Assembly (NCBI GenBank): GCA_021807975.1 | Contig: JAKBCJ010000129.1 | Coordinates: 1-10,684 of the forward strand | Direction: 5' to 3' | Length of the DNA stretch: 10,684 nt | Source of the DNA: Pseudomonadota bacterium | GTDB taxonomy: Bacteria > Pseudomonadota > Alphaproteobacteria > Acetobacterales > Acetobacteraceae | Shown: piece by piece, positions 1-8,035 of the stretch | Layout of the letters: each line of letters opens with the position of its first letter | Numbering within the stretch: position 1 is the first letter of the stretch | Notes under the pieces: model-generated | What the model was told of the DNA's origin: nothing | Database searches by the model: none | The model's input: the letters and a program-made list of their open reading frames with translations, nothing else | Program-made: the position numbers and the translations under genes

Positions 1-2307
1 CTGCCGATCAAGCGCGAAGTCGTGCGGGTCATCACGCCGGGCACGATCACCGAGGAATCGCTGCTGGAGGCCGGACGGCCCAACCTGCTGCTGGCGCTGG
101 CGTTCGAACAGGACGGGCTGGGCGCTGCCTGGGTGGACGTCTCGACGGGCTTGTTTGAAACAACCGCGATCAAGAAAGCCGAACTCACCGCGCTGCTGGG
201 ACGGTTGGAGCCGGTGGAGATTTTGGCACCGACGACGCTGGATCTGGGGGATTGGGCGGCAAACCGCTCGCCGGAGACGGTGCCATCGACCCCGCTGGTC
301 GCCCGACGCCGGTTGGCGGACACCTTTGGAACCGTCAGCCTGGACGCGTTCGGGACCTTCACCGATGGCGAGGCAGTGGCCGCGGCTATGGCGGTGGACT
401 ACATCCGTAGCACGCAATCGGGTGCCCTGCCCCGGCTTGGCCGGCCGGAACCGCAAGGCCAGGCTGGTGCGCTGCTGATGGACGCGGCGACGCGCGCGAG
501 TTTGGAAATCCTTCGGTCCCGCGATGGCGGCACGCAGCACACTTTATTCGCCTCGGTTCAGCGGACGTTATCCGCGGCCGGGGCGAGATTGCTGGCGGCA
601 TGGCTGTCGGCGCCGCTGACCGATCTTGCCGCGATCGCGGCGCGCCAGGATGCGTGGTCGTGGTGCGTAGCCAATCAGGACGCCACGATTCGGCTGCGCG
701 CGGTGCTGCGTTCGGCGCCGGATATGGCACGGGCGTTGGGGCGGCTGTCATTGAACCGCGGCACGCCGCGCGATCTGGCGGCGATTCGGATCGGGTTGGA
801 CGCGGCATTCGCGGTTGCCACCATACTGGCCGGGCCGCTGCCCCCTGCCCTGGCGGACGCCCGAACGGCCATCCCGGTGGGGTTGGCTTTGGCCGGGGAC
901 CTCGGGCGGGCGTTGGCTGATCCGGTGCCGGCGCGGCTGGACGATGGCGGTGCGATCCGAACAGGTTTCGACGGCGAATTGGACGCTCATCGCACCCTGC
1001 GCGACGAAAGCCGGCAGGTGATCGCGAAGCTGCAACTGGATTTCGCCCAGCGGTTCGGGGTTGCCAGCCTGAAGATCAAGCATCACGCGCAACTGGGTTA
1101 TATCATCGAAGCGCCCACCATCGCGGTTGAGAAGCTGCGCGGCTTTTCAGAGCTGACGTTGCGCCAGGGGATGGCGAATGGTGCGCGGTTCACGATTCCA
1201 GAACTGTCGGAACTGGATCAACGCATTCGCGAATCGGCGGAACGGGCGAGCGTTCGGGAAAAACTGATCTTCGGTCATCTGGTCGCGAACGTCCTGGCGC
1301 ACGCGGATGCGTTGGCGGCCTGCGCCGATGCGCTGGCCTTTCTGGACGCGGTCCAGTCCGCGGCGAAACTGGCGGAGTCCGGCACCTGGGTGCGGCCGCT
1401 GCTGACCGGCGGCGAGGAGTTTCGGATCGAGGCCGGGCGGCACCCGGTGGTGGAAAGCGCGGTCGCCGGCCAGGCTGCGTTTGTCCCGAACCGGTGCGAT
1501 CTGTCGCCCGACCAGCGGGTCATGTTGCTGACCGGGCCGAATATGGCGGGTAAATCCACCTTTCTGCGGCAGAATGCGCTGTTCGTGGTACTGGCGCAGG
1601 CCGGGCTGCCGCTGCCTGCCGAAACGGCGGTGCTGGGGATCGTCGATCGGCTGTTCAGCCGGGTTGGGGCGGCGGACGACCTCGCCCGGGGGCGTTCCAC
1701 CTTTATGGTGGAAATGACCGAGACGGCGGCGATCCTCCATCAAGCCGGGCCGAAATCGCTGGTCGTGGTGGATGAAATCGGGCGCGGCACGTCCACGCTG
1801 GACGGGTTGGCGATTGCCTGGGCGGTGCTGGAAGCATTGCATACGGCGATACGCTGCCGCACTATTTTTGCCACACATTTCCACGAACTTGCTGAACTCG
1901 CGGACCGGCTGCCTCGGCTGAAGCCGCATACGATGCGGGTCAAGGAGTGGAAAGGAACGGTGGTGTTTCTGCACGAAGTGGCGGAGGGCGCGGCCGGACG
2001 GTCCTGGGGCGTACATGTGGCGGAACTGGCCGGCGTGCCGGCACCAGTCGTGAAGCGGGCGGCGTCGCTGATGGCGGCGATGGAAAAGCACGGCGGCCCG
2101 TTGGGTAAATCGGCCAGTGTGCAAGCCCTGCCGTTATTCGCGGCAGCAGCCCCGGTGGAACCGGAGAAGACGGAATCGGATGAACTCGCCCCGCTTTACG
2201 AGGCCCTGAACACGATGAATCCAGATAACATGTCGCCGAAACAGGCTTTGGATGCGTTATATCGCCTAAAGACGCTTCTTCCGGGTTGCGCGGGCGGGGC
2301 CACATAG
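1..2307 (+). CDS. mutS: DNA mismatch repair ATPase MutS, 5'-truncated by window edge
   Basis: MutS recognises base mismatches and small loops in newly replicated DNA and recruits MutL. The reading frame is open from base 1 and begins mid-protein with LPIKREVVRVITPGT, the stretch that normally follows the N-terminal mismatch-recognition domain. Roughly the first 110 residues, including the mismatch-wedging Phe-x-Glu, therefore lie outside the window, and the in-frame GTG at 22 is not the real start. Numbering visible residues from base 1, the ATPase domain shows Walker A GPNMAGKS (512-519), the STFMVEM signature, Walker B VVVDE with DE at 591-592 followed by IGRGTSTLDG, and the ATHFHEL switch histidine (624-630). 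The C-terminal tail carries the usual dimerisation-type helix (MSPKQALDALYRLKTLLP). No frameshift or missing catalytic residue is seen in the 768 visible residues. It ends 13 nt before glnD, on the same strand, so the two are probably co-transcribed. Confidence 0.97.
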   Translation: MPIKREVVRVITPGTITEESLLEAGRPNLLLALAFEQDGLGAAWVDVSTGLFETTAIKKAELTALLGRLEPVEILAPTTLDLGDWAANRSPETVPSTPLVARRRLADTFGTVSLDAFGTFTDGEAVAAAMAVDYIRSTQSGALPRLGRPEPQGQAGALLMDAATRASLEILRSRDGGTQHTLFASVQRTLSAAGARLLAAWLSAPLTDLAAIAARQDAWSWCVANQDATIRLRAVLRSAPDMARALGRLSLNRGTPRDLAAIRIGLDAAFAVATILAGPLPPALADARTAIPVGLALAGDLGRALADPVPARLDDGGAIRTGFDGELDAHRTLRDESRQVIAKLQLDFAQRFGVASLKIKHHAQLGYIIEAPTIAVEKLRGFSELTLRQGMANGARFTIPELSELDQRIRESAERASVREKLIFGHLVANVLAHADALAACADALAFLDAVQSAAKLAESGTWVRPLLTGGEEFRIEAGRHPVVESAVAGQAAFVPNRCDLSPDQRVMLLTGPNMAGKSTFLRQNALFVVLAQAGLPLPAETAVLGIVDRLFSRVGAADDLARGRSTFMVEMTETAAILHQAGPKSLVVVDEIGRGTSTLDGLAIAWAVLEALHTAIRCRTIFATHFHELAELADRLPRLKPHTMRVKEWKGTVVFLHEVAEGAAGRSWGVHVAELAGVPAPVVKRAASLMAAMEKHGGPLGKSASVQALPLFAAAAPVEPEKTESDELAPLYEALNTMNPDNMSPKQALDALYRLKTLLPGCAGGAT

Positions 2308-2320
2308 TACCATAAATCCA

Positions 2321-5137
2321 ATGTTAACTCCCATACCCCTGCCGCGTGCCCCAGAAGCCGCGGCGTCTCTGCTGTCGGACGCCCTTGCCGGTATCGCCGA
2401 GGCGAACGGCGTGGTTTCGCGGGAGGCTGCGGTCGGCGCTTTCCGGCGGCACCTGGCGCGAATCCAATCCTATGTACAGCATGCTTTCGAGCAGGAGCAG
2501 ATCACCGGACTGCAAGCCGCTCGGCTGCTGGGCGCATTGATCGACGGCGTCGTTTCGGCACTGTTCGAGCATACAACCACCAAGGCCGATCTGGGGCCGG
2601 TCGAAAATCTAAGCATCGCCGCCACGGGCGGGTATGGACGCGGTGTATTGGCGCCGTTCAGCGACATCGATCTGCTGTTCCTGACAGCGGAGGATCCCGC
2701 GCCGGAAACCCTGCGGGTTGTGGAGTACATGCTGTACTTCCTGTGGGACCTTGGGTTGAAGGTCGGGCACGCGACGCGGTCGATCAATGATTGCCTGGTC
2801 GAGGGCGGCAAAGACACCACGATCCGCACGGCTTTGCTCGATGCCCGGTTTCTGACCGGCAACAAGGCGTTGTTCGGGGATTTCCACCGCCGGTTCCGGG
2901 CGGCATGCAAGGAAGCGGGGGCGGCCGAATATATTGCCGCCAAACAGGCCGAACGGGCAGTACGGCACCGGCGCTATGGCGACAGCCCGTTTGTTGTCGA
3001 ACCCAACGTCAAGGAGGGCCGCGGCGGGTTACGCGACCTTCAGACGTTGTACTGGATCGCGCGGTATGTGTTCGATACCCAAACGATGGGCGAACTGGCT
3101 GATCTGGGGGGGATTCTGACCCAGCAAGAAGCTCGCCACGGGCGCCGGGCGTGGGAGTTTCTGTGGACCGTCCGGTTCCATTTGCATTACGTGGCCGGGC
3201 GCGCGGAAGAGCGGCTGACATTCGACCTGCAGCCCGTCGTCGGCGCCCGGATGGGCTATACGCGCCACGGCCGGCAGGATGGCGTCGAGCGGTTCATGCG
3301 CCATTATTTCCTGACGGCGCGGGAAATCGCGCGCCTGACACGGGTTCTGGAACCGGCGATCCTGCGCTCCGCCCTCGGGCCGCCGGCGATCGAGGCGGAA
3401 ACGGACGACGCCTTGCTGGCGGCCGGATTCGTGCTGGCCGAAGGGCAGTTGATGCCGGTCGCCGGACGCGATTTCGATGCCGAACCGATCCAGATGCTGC
3501 GGATATTGCAGGTCGCGCGGGACCGTGACCTGGATCTGCATCCGCTGGCGATCCGCTCGTTCATCCAGAACGAACGGCGGGCGGTTTCGCTGCGCGGGGA
3601 CCCGAAGGCCGCGGACGTGTTCATGGACCTGCTGTGCGGTAAGGAACCGGATCGTCATCATCCGGGCGGGCGACATCCGGACGGGGCGAAGTGGCTGAGT
3701 ATCCTGAACGAGACAGGTTTCTTCGGGCGGTATTTGCCAGACTGGGCACGCATCGTCGGCCAAATGCAGTTCGATACATACCACATCTTCACCGTGGACG
3801 AACACACCATCGAAGCGGTTCGGATATTGAACACGCTGGAGCGTGGGGAACTGGCGGACGTAGCACCCATCGCGTCCGAGCTGGTCGATAACGTCCAGTC
3901 GCGGCGGTCGCTTTATCTGGCCATGCTGCTGCATGACATCGCCAAGGGCCGTGGCGGCGATCACTCCGCGCTTGGCGCCGAAGTTGCGTTGGAAGTCGGT
4001 CCGGCCCTGGGTCTGACGGATGAGGAAACCGAGACGGTTTCCTGGCTGGTGTTGCATCACCTGCTGATGAGCGCGACGGCATTTAAGCGCGACATCGACG
4101 ACCCCAAGACGATCCTGGACCTCGCCGATACGATCCAGTCGCCGGAGCGTCTGCGGCTGCTGCTGATTCTGACGGTGGCCGACATGCGGGCGGTGTCCAG
4201 CAAGGTCTGGAACGGCTGGAAGGCGACGTTGCTGCGGGAACTGTACTCCCGCGTGGCAGAGGTTCTGGCCGGCGGACTGGCAACCACCGAACGCGACGTC
4301 CGGGTTGCCAGGGCCAAACAGGCCGCGGGAATGTTGCTGCCGGATTGGGAGCCGGAGCAAATTCAGCATTATGCCGAACTGGGATATCCGGGATACTGGC
4401 TGTCGTTCGATCCGGAAACGCATGCGCGCCATGCGCGTTTGATCCGGGACGCGGACGACCGAAAGTCTCCGCTGGTCGTGGACACGCAGCCTCTGCCAGC
4501 CCGCGCCGTGACGGAAGTGACGGTGTATTGCGCCGATCATGCCGGTTTGTTCAGCAAGATATCGGGGGCGCTGGCGATTGCCGGAGCATCCATTGTGGAT
4601 GCACGTATCCATACGATGACCAACGGCATGGCTTTGGACACGTTCTGGATTCAGGATACCGCCGGGGGCACGTTCGATGCGCCGCATCGGCTCGCTCGGT
4701 TGTCCGTCCTGATCGAGCAGGCCCTCTCGGGCCGGCTGCGCATCTCCAGCGAAATTCGCCGGATCTCAAAGATACTGCTGGGCCGGCGGATGCAAGCGAT
4801 CCATGTCCCGCCGCGGGTTGTGATCGACAACCGAGCGTCGAATACTTACACGGTGCTGGAGGTCAATGGGCGGGACCGGCCGGGATTGCTGCACGATGTA
4901 ACCGCGGCGATCAGCGAACAAGGTCTGCAGATCGGGTCGGCGCATGTGACGACCTATGGCGTAAGGGCCGTGGATGTTTTCTACGTCAAGGATGTTTTCG
5001 GTCTGAAAGTCGAAAACGAGCGGAAACTGCGACAACTGCGCGAAGCGCTGCTGGTGGCGCTGCAAAATCCGGACGATGTGGCGCCGCCGGCCGACGTTCC
5101 GTCGATTCGCAAGCTGAAGCGCGCGGTTGCCCGATAA
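2321..5137 (+). CDS. glnD: Bifunctional PII uridylyltransferase/uridylyl-removing enzyme GlnD
   Basis: GlnD senses glutamine and controls nitrogen assimilation by adding UMP to PII proteins (GlnB/GlnK) or removing it. The 938-residue protein has the full domain order. The nucleotidyltransferase domain shows GGYGRG (103-108) and the metal-binding SDID with Asp115 and Asp117. The hydrolytic HD domain has LLHDIAKGRGGDHS with His538-Asp539 and a later HH pair at 579-580. Two C-terminal ACT domains start near residues 730 and 843 and bind glutamine in the family. Length is slightly above the enterobacterial enzyme (about 890). The ATG at 2321 is the first start after the mutS stop; no clear Shine-Dalgarno sequence precedes it (ataaatcca), so translation may depend on readthrough from mutS, or the true start may be a little downstream. 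Both activities look intact. The mutS-glnD pairing is common in alphaproteobacteria. Confidence 0.97.
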   Translation: MLTPIPLPRAPEAAASLLSDALAGIAEANGVVSREAAVGAFRRHLARIQSYVQHAFEQEQITGLQAARLLGALIDGVVSALFEHTTTKADLGPVENLSIAATGGYGRGVLAPFSDIDLLFLTAEDPAPETLRVVEYMLYFLWDLGLKVGHATRSINDCLVEGGKDTTIRTALLDARFLTGNKALFGDFHRRFRAACKEAGAAEYIAAKQAERAVRHRRYGDSPFVVEPNVKEGRGGLRDLQTLYWIARYVFDTQTMGELADLGGILTQQEARHGRRAWEFLWTVRFHLHYVAGRAEERLTFDLQPVVGARMGYTRHGRQDGVERFMRHYFLTAREIARLTRVLEPAILRSALGPPAIEAETDDALLAAGFVLAEGQLMPVAGRDFDAEPIQMLRILQVARDRDLDLHPLAIRSFIQNERRAVSLRGDPKAADVFMDLLCGKEPDRHHPGGRHPDGAKWLSILNETGFFGRYLPDWARIVGQMQFDTYHIFTVDEHTIEAVRILNTLERGELADVAPIASELVDNVQSRRSLYLAMLLHDIAKGRGGDHSALGAEVALEVGPALGLTDEETETVSWLVLHHLLMSATAFKRDIDDPKTILDLADTIQSPERLRLLLILTVADMRAVSSKVWNGWKATLLRELYSRVAEVLAGGLATTERDVRVARAKQAAGMLLPDWEPEQIQHYAELGYPGYWLSFDPETHARHARLIRDADDRKSPLVVDTQPLPARAVTEVTVYCADHAGLFSKISGALAIAGASIVDARIHTMTNGMALDTFWIQDTAGGTFDAPHRLARLSVLIEQALSGRLRISSEIRRISKILLGRRMQAIHVPPRVVIDNRASNTYTVLEVNGRDRPGLLHDVTAAISEQGLQIGSAHVTTYGVRAVDVFYVKDVFGLKVENERKLRQLREALLVALQNPDDVAPPADVPSIRKLKRAVAR

Positions 5138-5218
5138 GCGCACGCGTTCCTGATTAGACAAGGTGCTGGCGTTCGGTTGCCTTTGTGCGGCTGAACATCG
5201 GCAAGGGACATCCGGAAC

Positions 5219-5311
5219 GTGCGATCGATTGCAAATGACCGGCCGAACAATCGGCTGAGCGGTGCTTTGCTTGCAGCATTACTCGGGTTTTCGTCCGGTT
5301 TGGCACATGCG
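5219..5311 (+). other. Predicted Sec signal peptide of the M23-like protein
   Basis: Residues 1-31 show a polar, positively charged start (three Arg among the first 12), a hydrophobic stretch of about 13 residues from Leu13, and an Ala-His-Ala box at 29-31 matching the -3/-1 rule for signal peptidase I. No lipobox cysteine follows, so the mature protein is expected to be soluble in the periplasm rather than a lipoprotein. Confidence 0.75.
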
Positions 5312-5806
5312 GCGCCATTGTCCCGATCCAAACCGCACGGATTTATCCCGCCAGTGACGCCGGCCTGCGTGTCTTCGCCATTTGGCCCGCGCATTCTGCC
5401 GAACCGGCCGCAGGCGGGGACATTCCATCAAGGGATCGACTTGCCCGCGCCGATCGGCAGTCCCGTGACCGCCGTAGGACCTGGCACGGTGATCCGCATT
5501 CAACACCGTGGCATCGGCGGTCTGGAACTGCTGATCCAGCACGACGGCTTCATCGGGGTTTACAGCCATCTTGGCCTGATCGCGCCATTGCTCGCGGAAG
5601 GCCGAAAAACCATTAATGGAGGCGAACGGATCGGCACCGTGGGCCAAACCGGCCTTACCTTCGGTCCGCATCTCTATTTCGGCATGATCGTCAACGGACG
5701 TCCCGTCGATCCGGCGCCCTACATGAAGGTCGCCTCGTGCGGGGCGGACGAAGTAGCTTCCGGCGACAAGCGCATCAGGGCGACCCGGGTTTTCGCCCGG
5801 GACTGA
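5219..5806 (+). CDS. Exported M23/LytM-family peptidoglycan peptidase-like protein, zinc motif altered
   Basis: A 195-residue protein with a LytM/M23 beta domain, the fold of zinc endopeptidases that cut peptidoglycan cross-bridges. A Sec signal peptide is evident: Arg-containing start, hydrophobic core LSGALLAALLGF, cleavage probably after AHA (29-31), so it should be periplasmic. Motifs: FHQGID gives His70 and Asp74 (first zinc pair), YSHL gives His117, and GPHLYF gives His151 but Tyr153 where active members have the second His of HxH (HLH), a zinc ligand. The codon is TAT at 5675-5677. The protein may thus be an inactive, EnvC-like regulator or scaffold, though a sequencing error cannot be excluded. 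Cys50 and Cys174 could form a disulfide. The GTG at 5219 is preceded by AAGGG (5203-5207), a long spacer, and by GGA close by. It lies 81 nt after glnD and converges on hemY. Family assignment is firm; activity is uncertain. Confidence 0.88.
   Translation: MRSIANDRPNNRLSGALLAALLGFSSGLAHAAPLSRSKPHGFIPPVTPACVSSPFGPRILPNRPQAGTFHQGIDLPAPIGSPVTAVGPGTVIRIQHRGIGGLELLIQHDGFIGVYSHLGLIAPLLAEGRKTINGGERIGTVGQTGLTFGPHLYFGMIVNGRPVDPAPYMKVASCGADEVASGDKRIRATRVFARD
5778..5801. terminator. GC-rich inverted repeat at the convergent gene ends (possible weak terminator)
   Basis: Two alternative hairpins overlap here: CCCGGG (5784-5789) with CCCGGG (5796-5801) around a TTTTCG loop, and GGGCGA (5778-5783) with TCGCCC (5793-5798). 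The site lies inside the last codons of the M23-like gene, just before its stop and the stop of the opposing hemY gene. There is no T-tract on either strand, so a classical intrinsic terminator is not supported. It could still slow or block transcripts meeting head-on in the 7-nt convergent gap. Confidence 0.25.
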
Positions 5807-5813
5807 AGCTGGA

Positions 5814-7094
5814 TCAGGCGGCTGCGACTGAAAGGCCGGAGGGCCGCCGGTCAGACTGCCACTGAATGGTCCCGGCGTTTCCGCATGAGGGGCATTTTGG
5901 CTGCCAGGCGGAAACGCCGGCATGGCAACTTGTGCATTGCCAGTGCGGATCTGGATCGGCGGCCGCAGCCTGCCGCAAGGCCTTGTGCTGGGCAAGCCGG
6001 CCGGCTTCGGTATCGCCGCGCTCCTGCTCCTCGATTTCGGCCAGGATCAACGACAGCCGGCGTTGCCGGATTCCGTCGGCCCCGGCGGCGTCCAGTTGAT
6101 GCCGGGCTTCGCCTGTCAGACCCGCATCCAATGCGGTGCGCGCCAGAAGGATGCGGCTTTCGGGATTGGCCGGGTTGGCGGCGGCAAGACGTTTGGCGGC
6201 CTGCGCGCGGGCCAGCGGATCGGTTAGCGGCGCAAGGGCAAATGCAGCGAGGTCCGGATGCGGCGAGTGCTTCCATGCGTCCAGAACGCAGGCCTGCGCC
6301 CGCTTTTCGGACCCAGCTGCCCGCAGGCGGGTTGCGTACGCGAGTACAGCGGGCACAAAGCCGGGGGCCTGCTTCCATGCCTGTTTGGCGAACGCCAGAG
6401 CGCGGGCCGGATCCGGTTCGGCATCGGCCGCGGCGACGTAATAGGCCGGGCGTTTCGGGTCGGGGCCGGTCAGTTCCAGTGCCTCGGCCCAGTTATCGGT
6501 TTGCAGGGCCAGTTCGGCGCGTTGCTGGCGCAGCCACGCGGTCCCCGGATGGGCGGTTTCGGCTTGCTTGGCCAGAATTAGCGCCTCGGTCCAGTCCTTC
6601 CGATCGACGGCCTGCCGCAACAACCCGCGAAACCCCAGGAAACTGGCGTCGGCCTGCTTGGTCAGCGCGCGGAACGCTTCCTCGGCTTCGTCTTCGCGTC
6701 CCGCCAGACGTCCGGCCTCGGCGGCCAGCAGCAGGGTTTGCGGCGACTCGCCCAGCAGTTTGCGGGCTTGGCGGGCTTGCTTTCGGGCCGGACCTTGTTC
6801 ACCAGCGGCGAGGGCGACGAGCACGCGGGTCACCGCACGTTCCCCGGCCTCGGTGCGGTGCCGGCGAAGCCAAACGGCACCGATCCGCGGGAGATTCCAC
6901 AGGCCGCGCAGCAGGCGGAGCAGCACCAGGATGGCGGCGACCAGCACGGCCAGCGCCAGAATCGCGACCGGGGTGGAAGCTTCGATGGTGACCGGCCCGA
7001 TCGACGCGACCACCTGGCCGGGGATACCGGCCAGCAGCCATGCCACGGCCACGATAACCGAGGCGGCGACAAGGAAGAGAATGACCTTTGCCAT
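5814..7094 (-). CDS. hemY: HemY-like inner-membrane TPR protein with four-cysteine rubredoxin-like tail
   Basis: This is the proteobacterial HemY (HemY N-terminal domain plus TPR-like repeats), not the Bacillus protoporphyrinogen oxidase of the same name. Its exact biochemical role is unknown; its place in hem operons suggests a link to late heme synthesis or membrane assembly. The 426-residue protein has two membrane segments (about 4-24 and 42-62), then GLWNLPRIGAVWLRRHR, then a long Ala-rich helical-repeat region (about 85-375). The C terminus has a CxxC-x10-CxxC motif (Cys387, 390, 401, 404; HWQCTSC and KCPSCG) resembling the rubredoxin-type metal site of LapB/YciM. I start it at the ATG at 7094, because the upstream open frame to 7163 lies inside the preceding gene, lacks hydrophobic sequence, and this ATG overlaps the preceding stop by one base (TGATG). 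No good Shine-Dalgarno is seen, in keeping with translational coupling. It is the last gene of the operon. Confidence 0.87.
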   Translation of the reverse strand: MAKVILFLVAASVIVAVAWLLAGIPGQVVASIGPVTIEASTPVAILALAVLVAAILVLLRLLRGLWNLPRIGAVWLRRHRTEAGERAVTRVLVALAAGEQGPARKQARQARKLLGESPQTLLLAAEAGRLAGREDEAEEAFRALTKQADASFLGFRGLLRQAVDRKDWTEALILAKQAETAHPGTAWLRQQRAELALQTDNWAEALELTGPDPKRPAYYVAAADAEPDPARALAFAKQAWKQAPGFVPAVLAYATRLRAAGSEKRAQACVLDAWKHSPHPDLAAFALAPLTDPLARAQAAKRLAAANPANPESRILLARTALDAGLTGEARHQLDAAGADGIRQRRLSLILAEIEEQERGDTEAGRLAQHKALRQAAAADPDPHWQCTSCHAGVSAWQPKCPSCGNAGTIQWQSDRRPSGLSVAAA

Positions 7095-8035
7095 CAGGCT
7101 TTGTCTGCCATCTGGTCGAGCGCCGATCTGGCGGCCAGTATCGCCTTCGCGTCCGCCAGCCATTGCGCCATCGCCTCGGCGGGTTGGCCATTCAGGGTTT
7201 CGACGGCCGTCACGGCACCTTGCAGATCGCCAAGATCAAGGGCGGATCGTGCTTTGCCCAACGCTATGGCAACCGGGCTGCCGACCACGATGTCATTGCC
7301 GCGTTTGATGGTGATCAGGCTTTCGGCACGTTGCAGGACACGATCCACCAGGGGAATACCCGCGGCGTCCGGTTGTTTCGACGCGAGCGCGGCCTGCTCC
7401 GCCGGGGCGAAGCGGAAACGCAAGGACGCCTCGGTCGGCGGGGGGGTGTGGGCGAAGCGGGCCAGCGCCTCTGGCGCGTCGGGAATGTCGCCGACCGGCC
7501 GGCCGGATTCCAGCGCGAAGGATGCTTCCTGCAAGCGCGCGATGCGGTTCAGGCGTTTGGTCACGGCTTCGATCGCGCCGGCGCCGGCCTCCAGGGCCGC
7601 GACGCGGGCCGCTAGTTCGTCGATCTTCTGGCCGGTGGCGTCGATGCCCGTCTGGTTGCGGCCGGACAGCGATTCGATCCGGCCGGACAAGGTATCGAGA
7701 CGGCTGGCCAGTTGGGTTTGGTCGGCGACGCGGCCATCAAGGGCATCGACACGGGCGATGAGCTGGCCAAAATCAGGGGGTGGGTGCTTTTCGATACGGC
7801 GGAGGCGGGCATCCATATCGGCAATCTGTTGGGCGGCGCCCCGCAATGCCAGCGAATCGGCATCGATGCCACGGGGCGCGTTAGGGAACTGCCAGACATA
7901 GGCAATAGCAACCGCCAGGACGATGAAGCCGAGACCGCACAGCCACGGCAACACGTCGGGATACTGACGCCGTGGCGGGGCCCCGGCTGGCCCCGGCATA
8001 TCCTCGGGCGGTGGCAAAAGCGTCTGTTCGGTCAT
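7094..8035 (-). CDS. Mitofilin/Mic60-like inner-membrane coiled-coil protein
   Basis: A 313-residue protein resembling the alphaproteobacterial homologues of mitochondrial mitofilin (Mic60, COG4223), which shape the inner membrane and are known to sit beside hemD and hemY. Visible architecture: a Pro-rich cytoplasmic N terminus (1-27), one membrane helix (about 28-48), a periplasmic heptad-rich region (about 60-172) with repeated short units such as DTLSGR and ESLSGR, and a C-terminal mitofilin-type domain (about 225-313) with ALDLGDLQGAVTAVETL followed by AMAQWLADAKAILAAR. It is on the short side, mostly because the coiled coil is compact. The ATG at 8035 overlaps the hemD stop by 4 nt (ATGA), implying coupled translation, and its own stop shares a base with the hemY start. 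Individual residues are poorly conserved in this family, so the call relies on architecture, the C-terminal pattern and gene order together. Confidence 0.8.
   Translation of the reverse strand: MTEQTLLPPPEDMPGPAGAPPRRQYPDVLPWLCGLGFIVLAVAIAYVWQFPNAPRGIDADSLALRGAAQQIADMDARLRRIEKHPPPDFGQLIARVDALDGRVADQTQLASRLDTLSGRIESLSGRNQTGIDATGQKIDELAARVAALEAGAGAIEAVTKRLNRIARLQEASFALESGRPVGDIPDAPEALARFAHTPPPTEASLRFRFAPAEQAALASKQPDAAGIPLVDRVLQRAESLITIKRGNDIVVGSPVAIALGKARSALDLGDLQGAVTAVETLNGQPAEAMAQWLADAKAILAARSALDQMADKA

Noticed and set aside
1147..2124. 325-codon minus-strand frame opposite mutS
   Set aside because: It mirrors the MutS ATPase region, has biased low-information composition and no domain; a shadow.
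3029..4687. 552-codon open frame on the minus strand opposite glnD
   Set aside because: It is antisense to a clear GlnD with intact motifs. Its product is rich in Arg, Gln, His and Pro with no recognisable domain, typical of a shadow frame in G+C-rich coding DNA.
4345..5157. 270-codon plus-strand frame overlapping the ACT domains of glnD
   Set aside because: An alternative-frame reading of conserved ACT domains; Gly/Arg/Cys-rich with no homology I can recognise.
7094..7163. Longer hemY start at 7163
   Set aside because: It would add 23 polar residues from inside the mitofilin gene. The ATG at 7094 gives a proper membrane-anchor N terminus and a TGATG junction.
7495..7688. Repeated CCGGCCGGC-type strings in the mitofilin-like gene
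   Set aside because: Explained by codons for Ser-Gly-Arg and similar residues in G+C-rich DNA; no regular spacing or longer repeat unit.
5885..7901. Long plus-strand frames (368 and 387 codons) opposite hemY and the mitofilin-like gene
   Set aside because: Arg/Pro/Ala/Ser-rich products without domains. The minus-strand genes have membrane segments, family motifs and tight start/stop overlaps.
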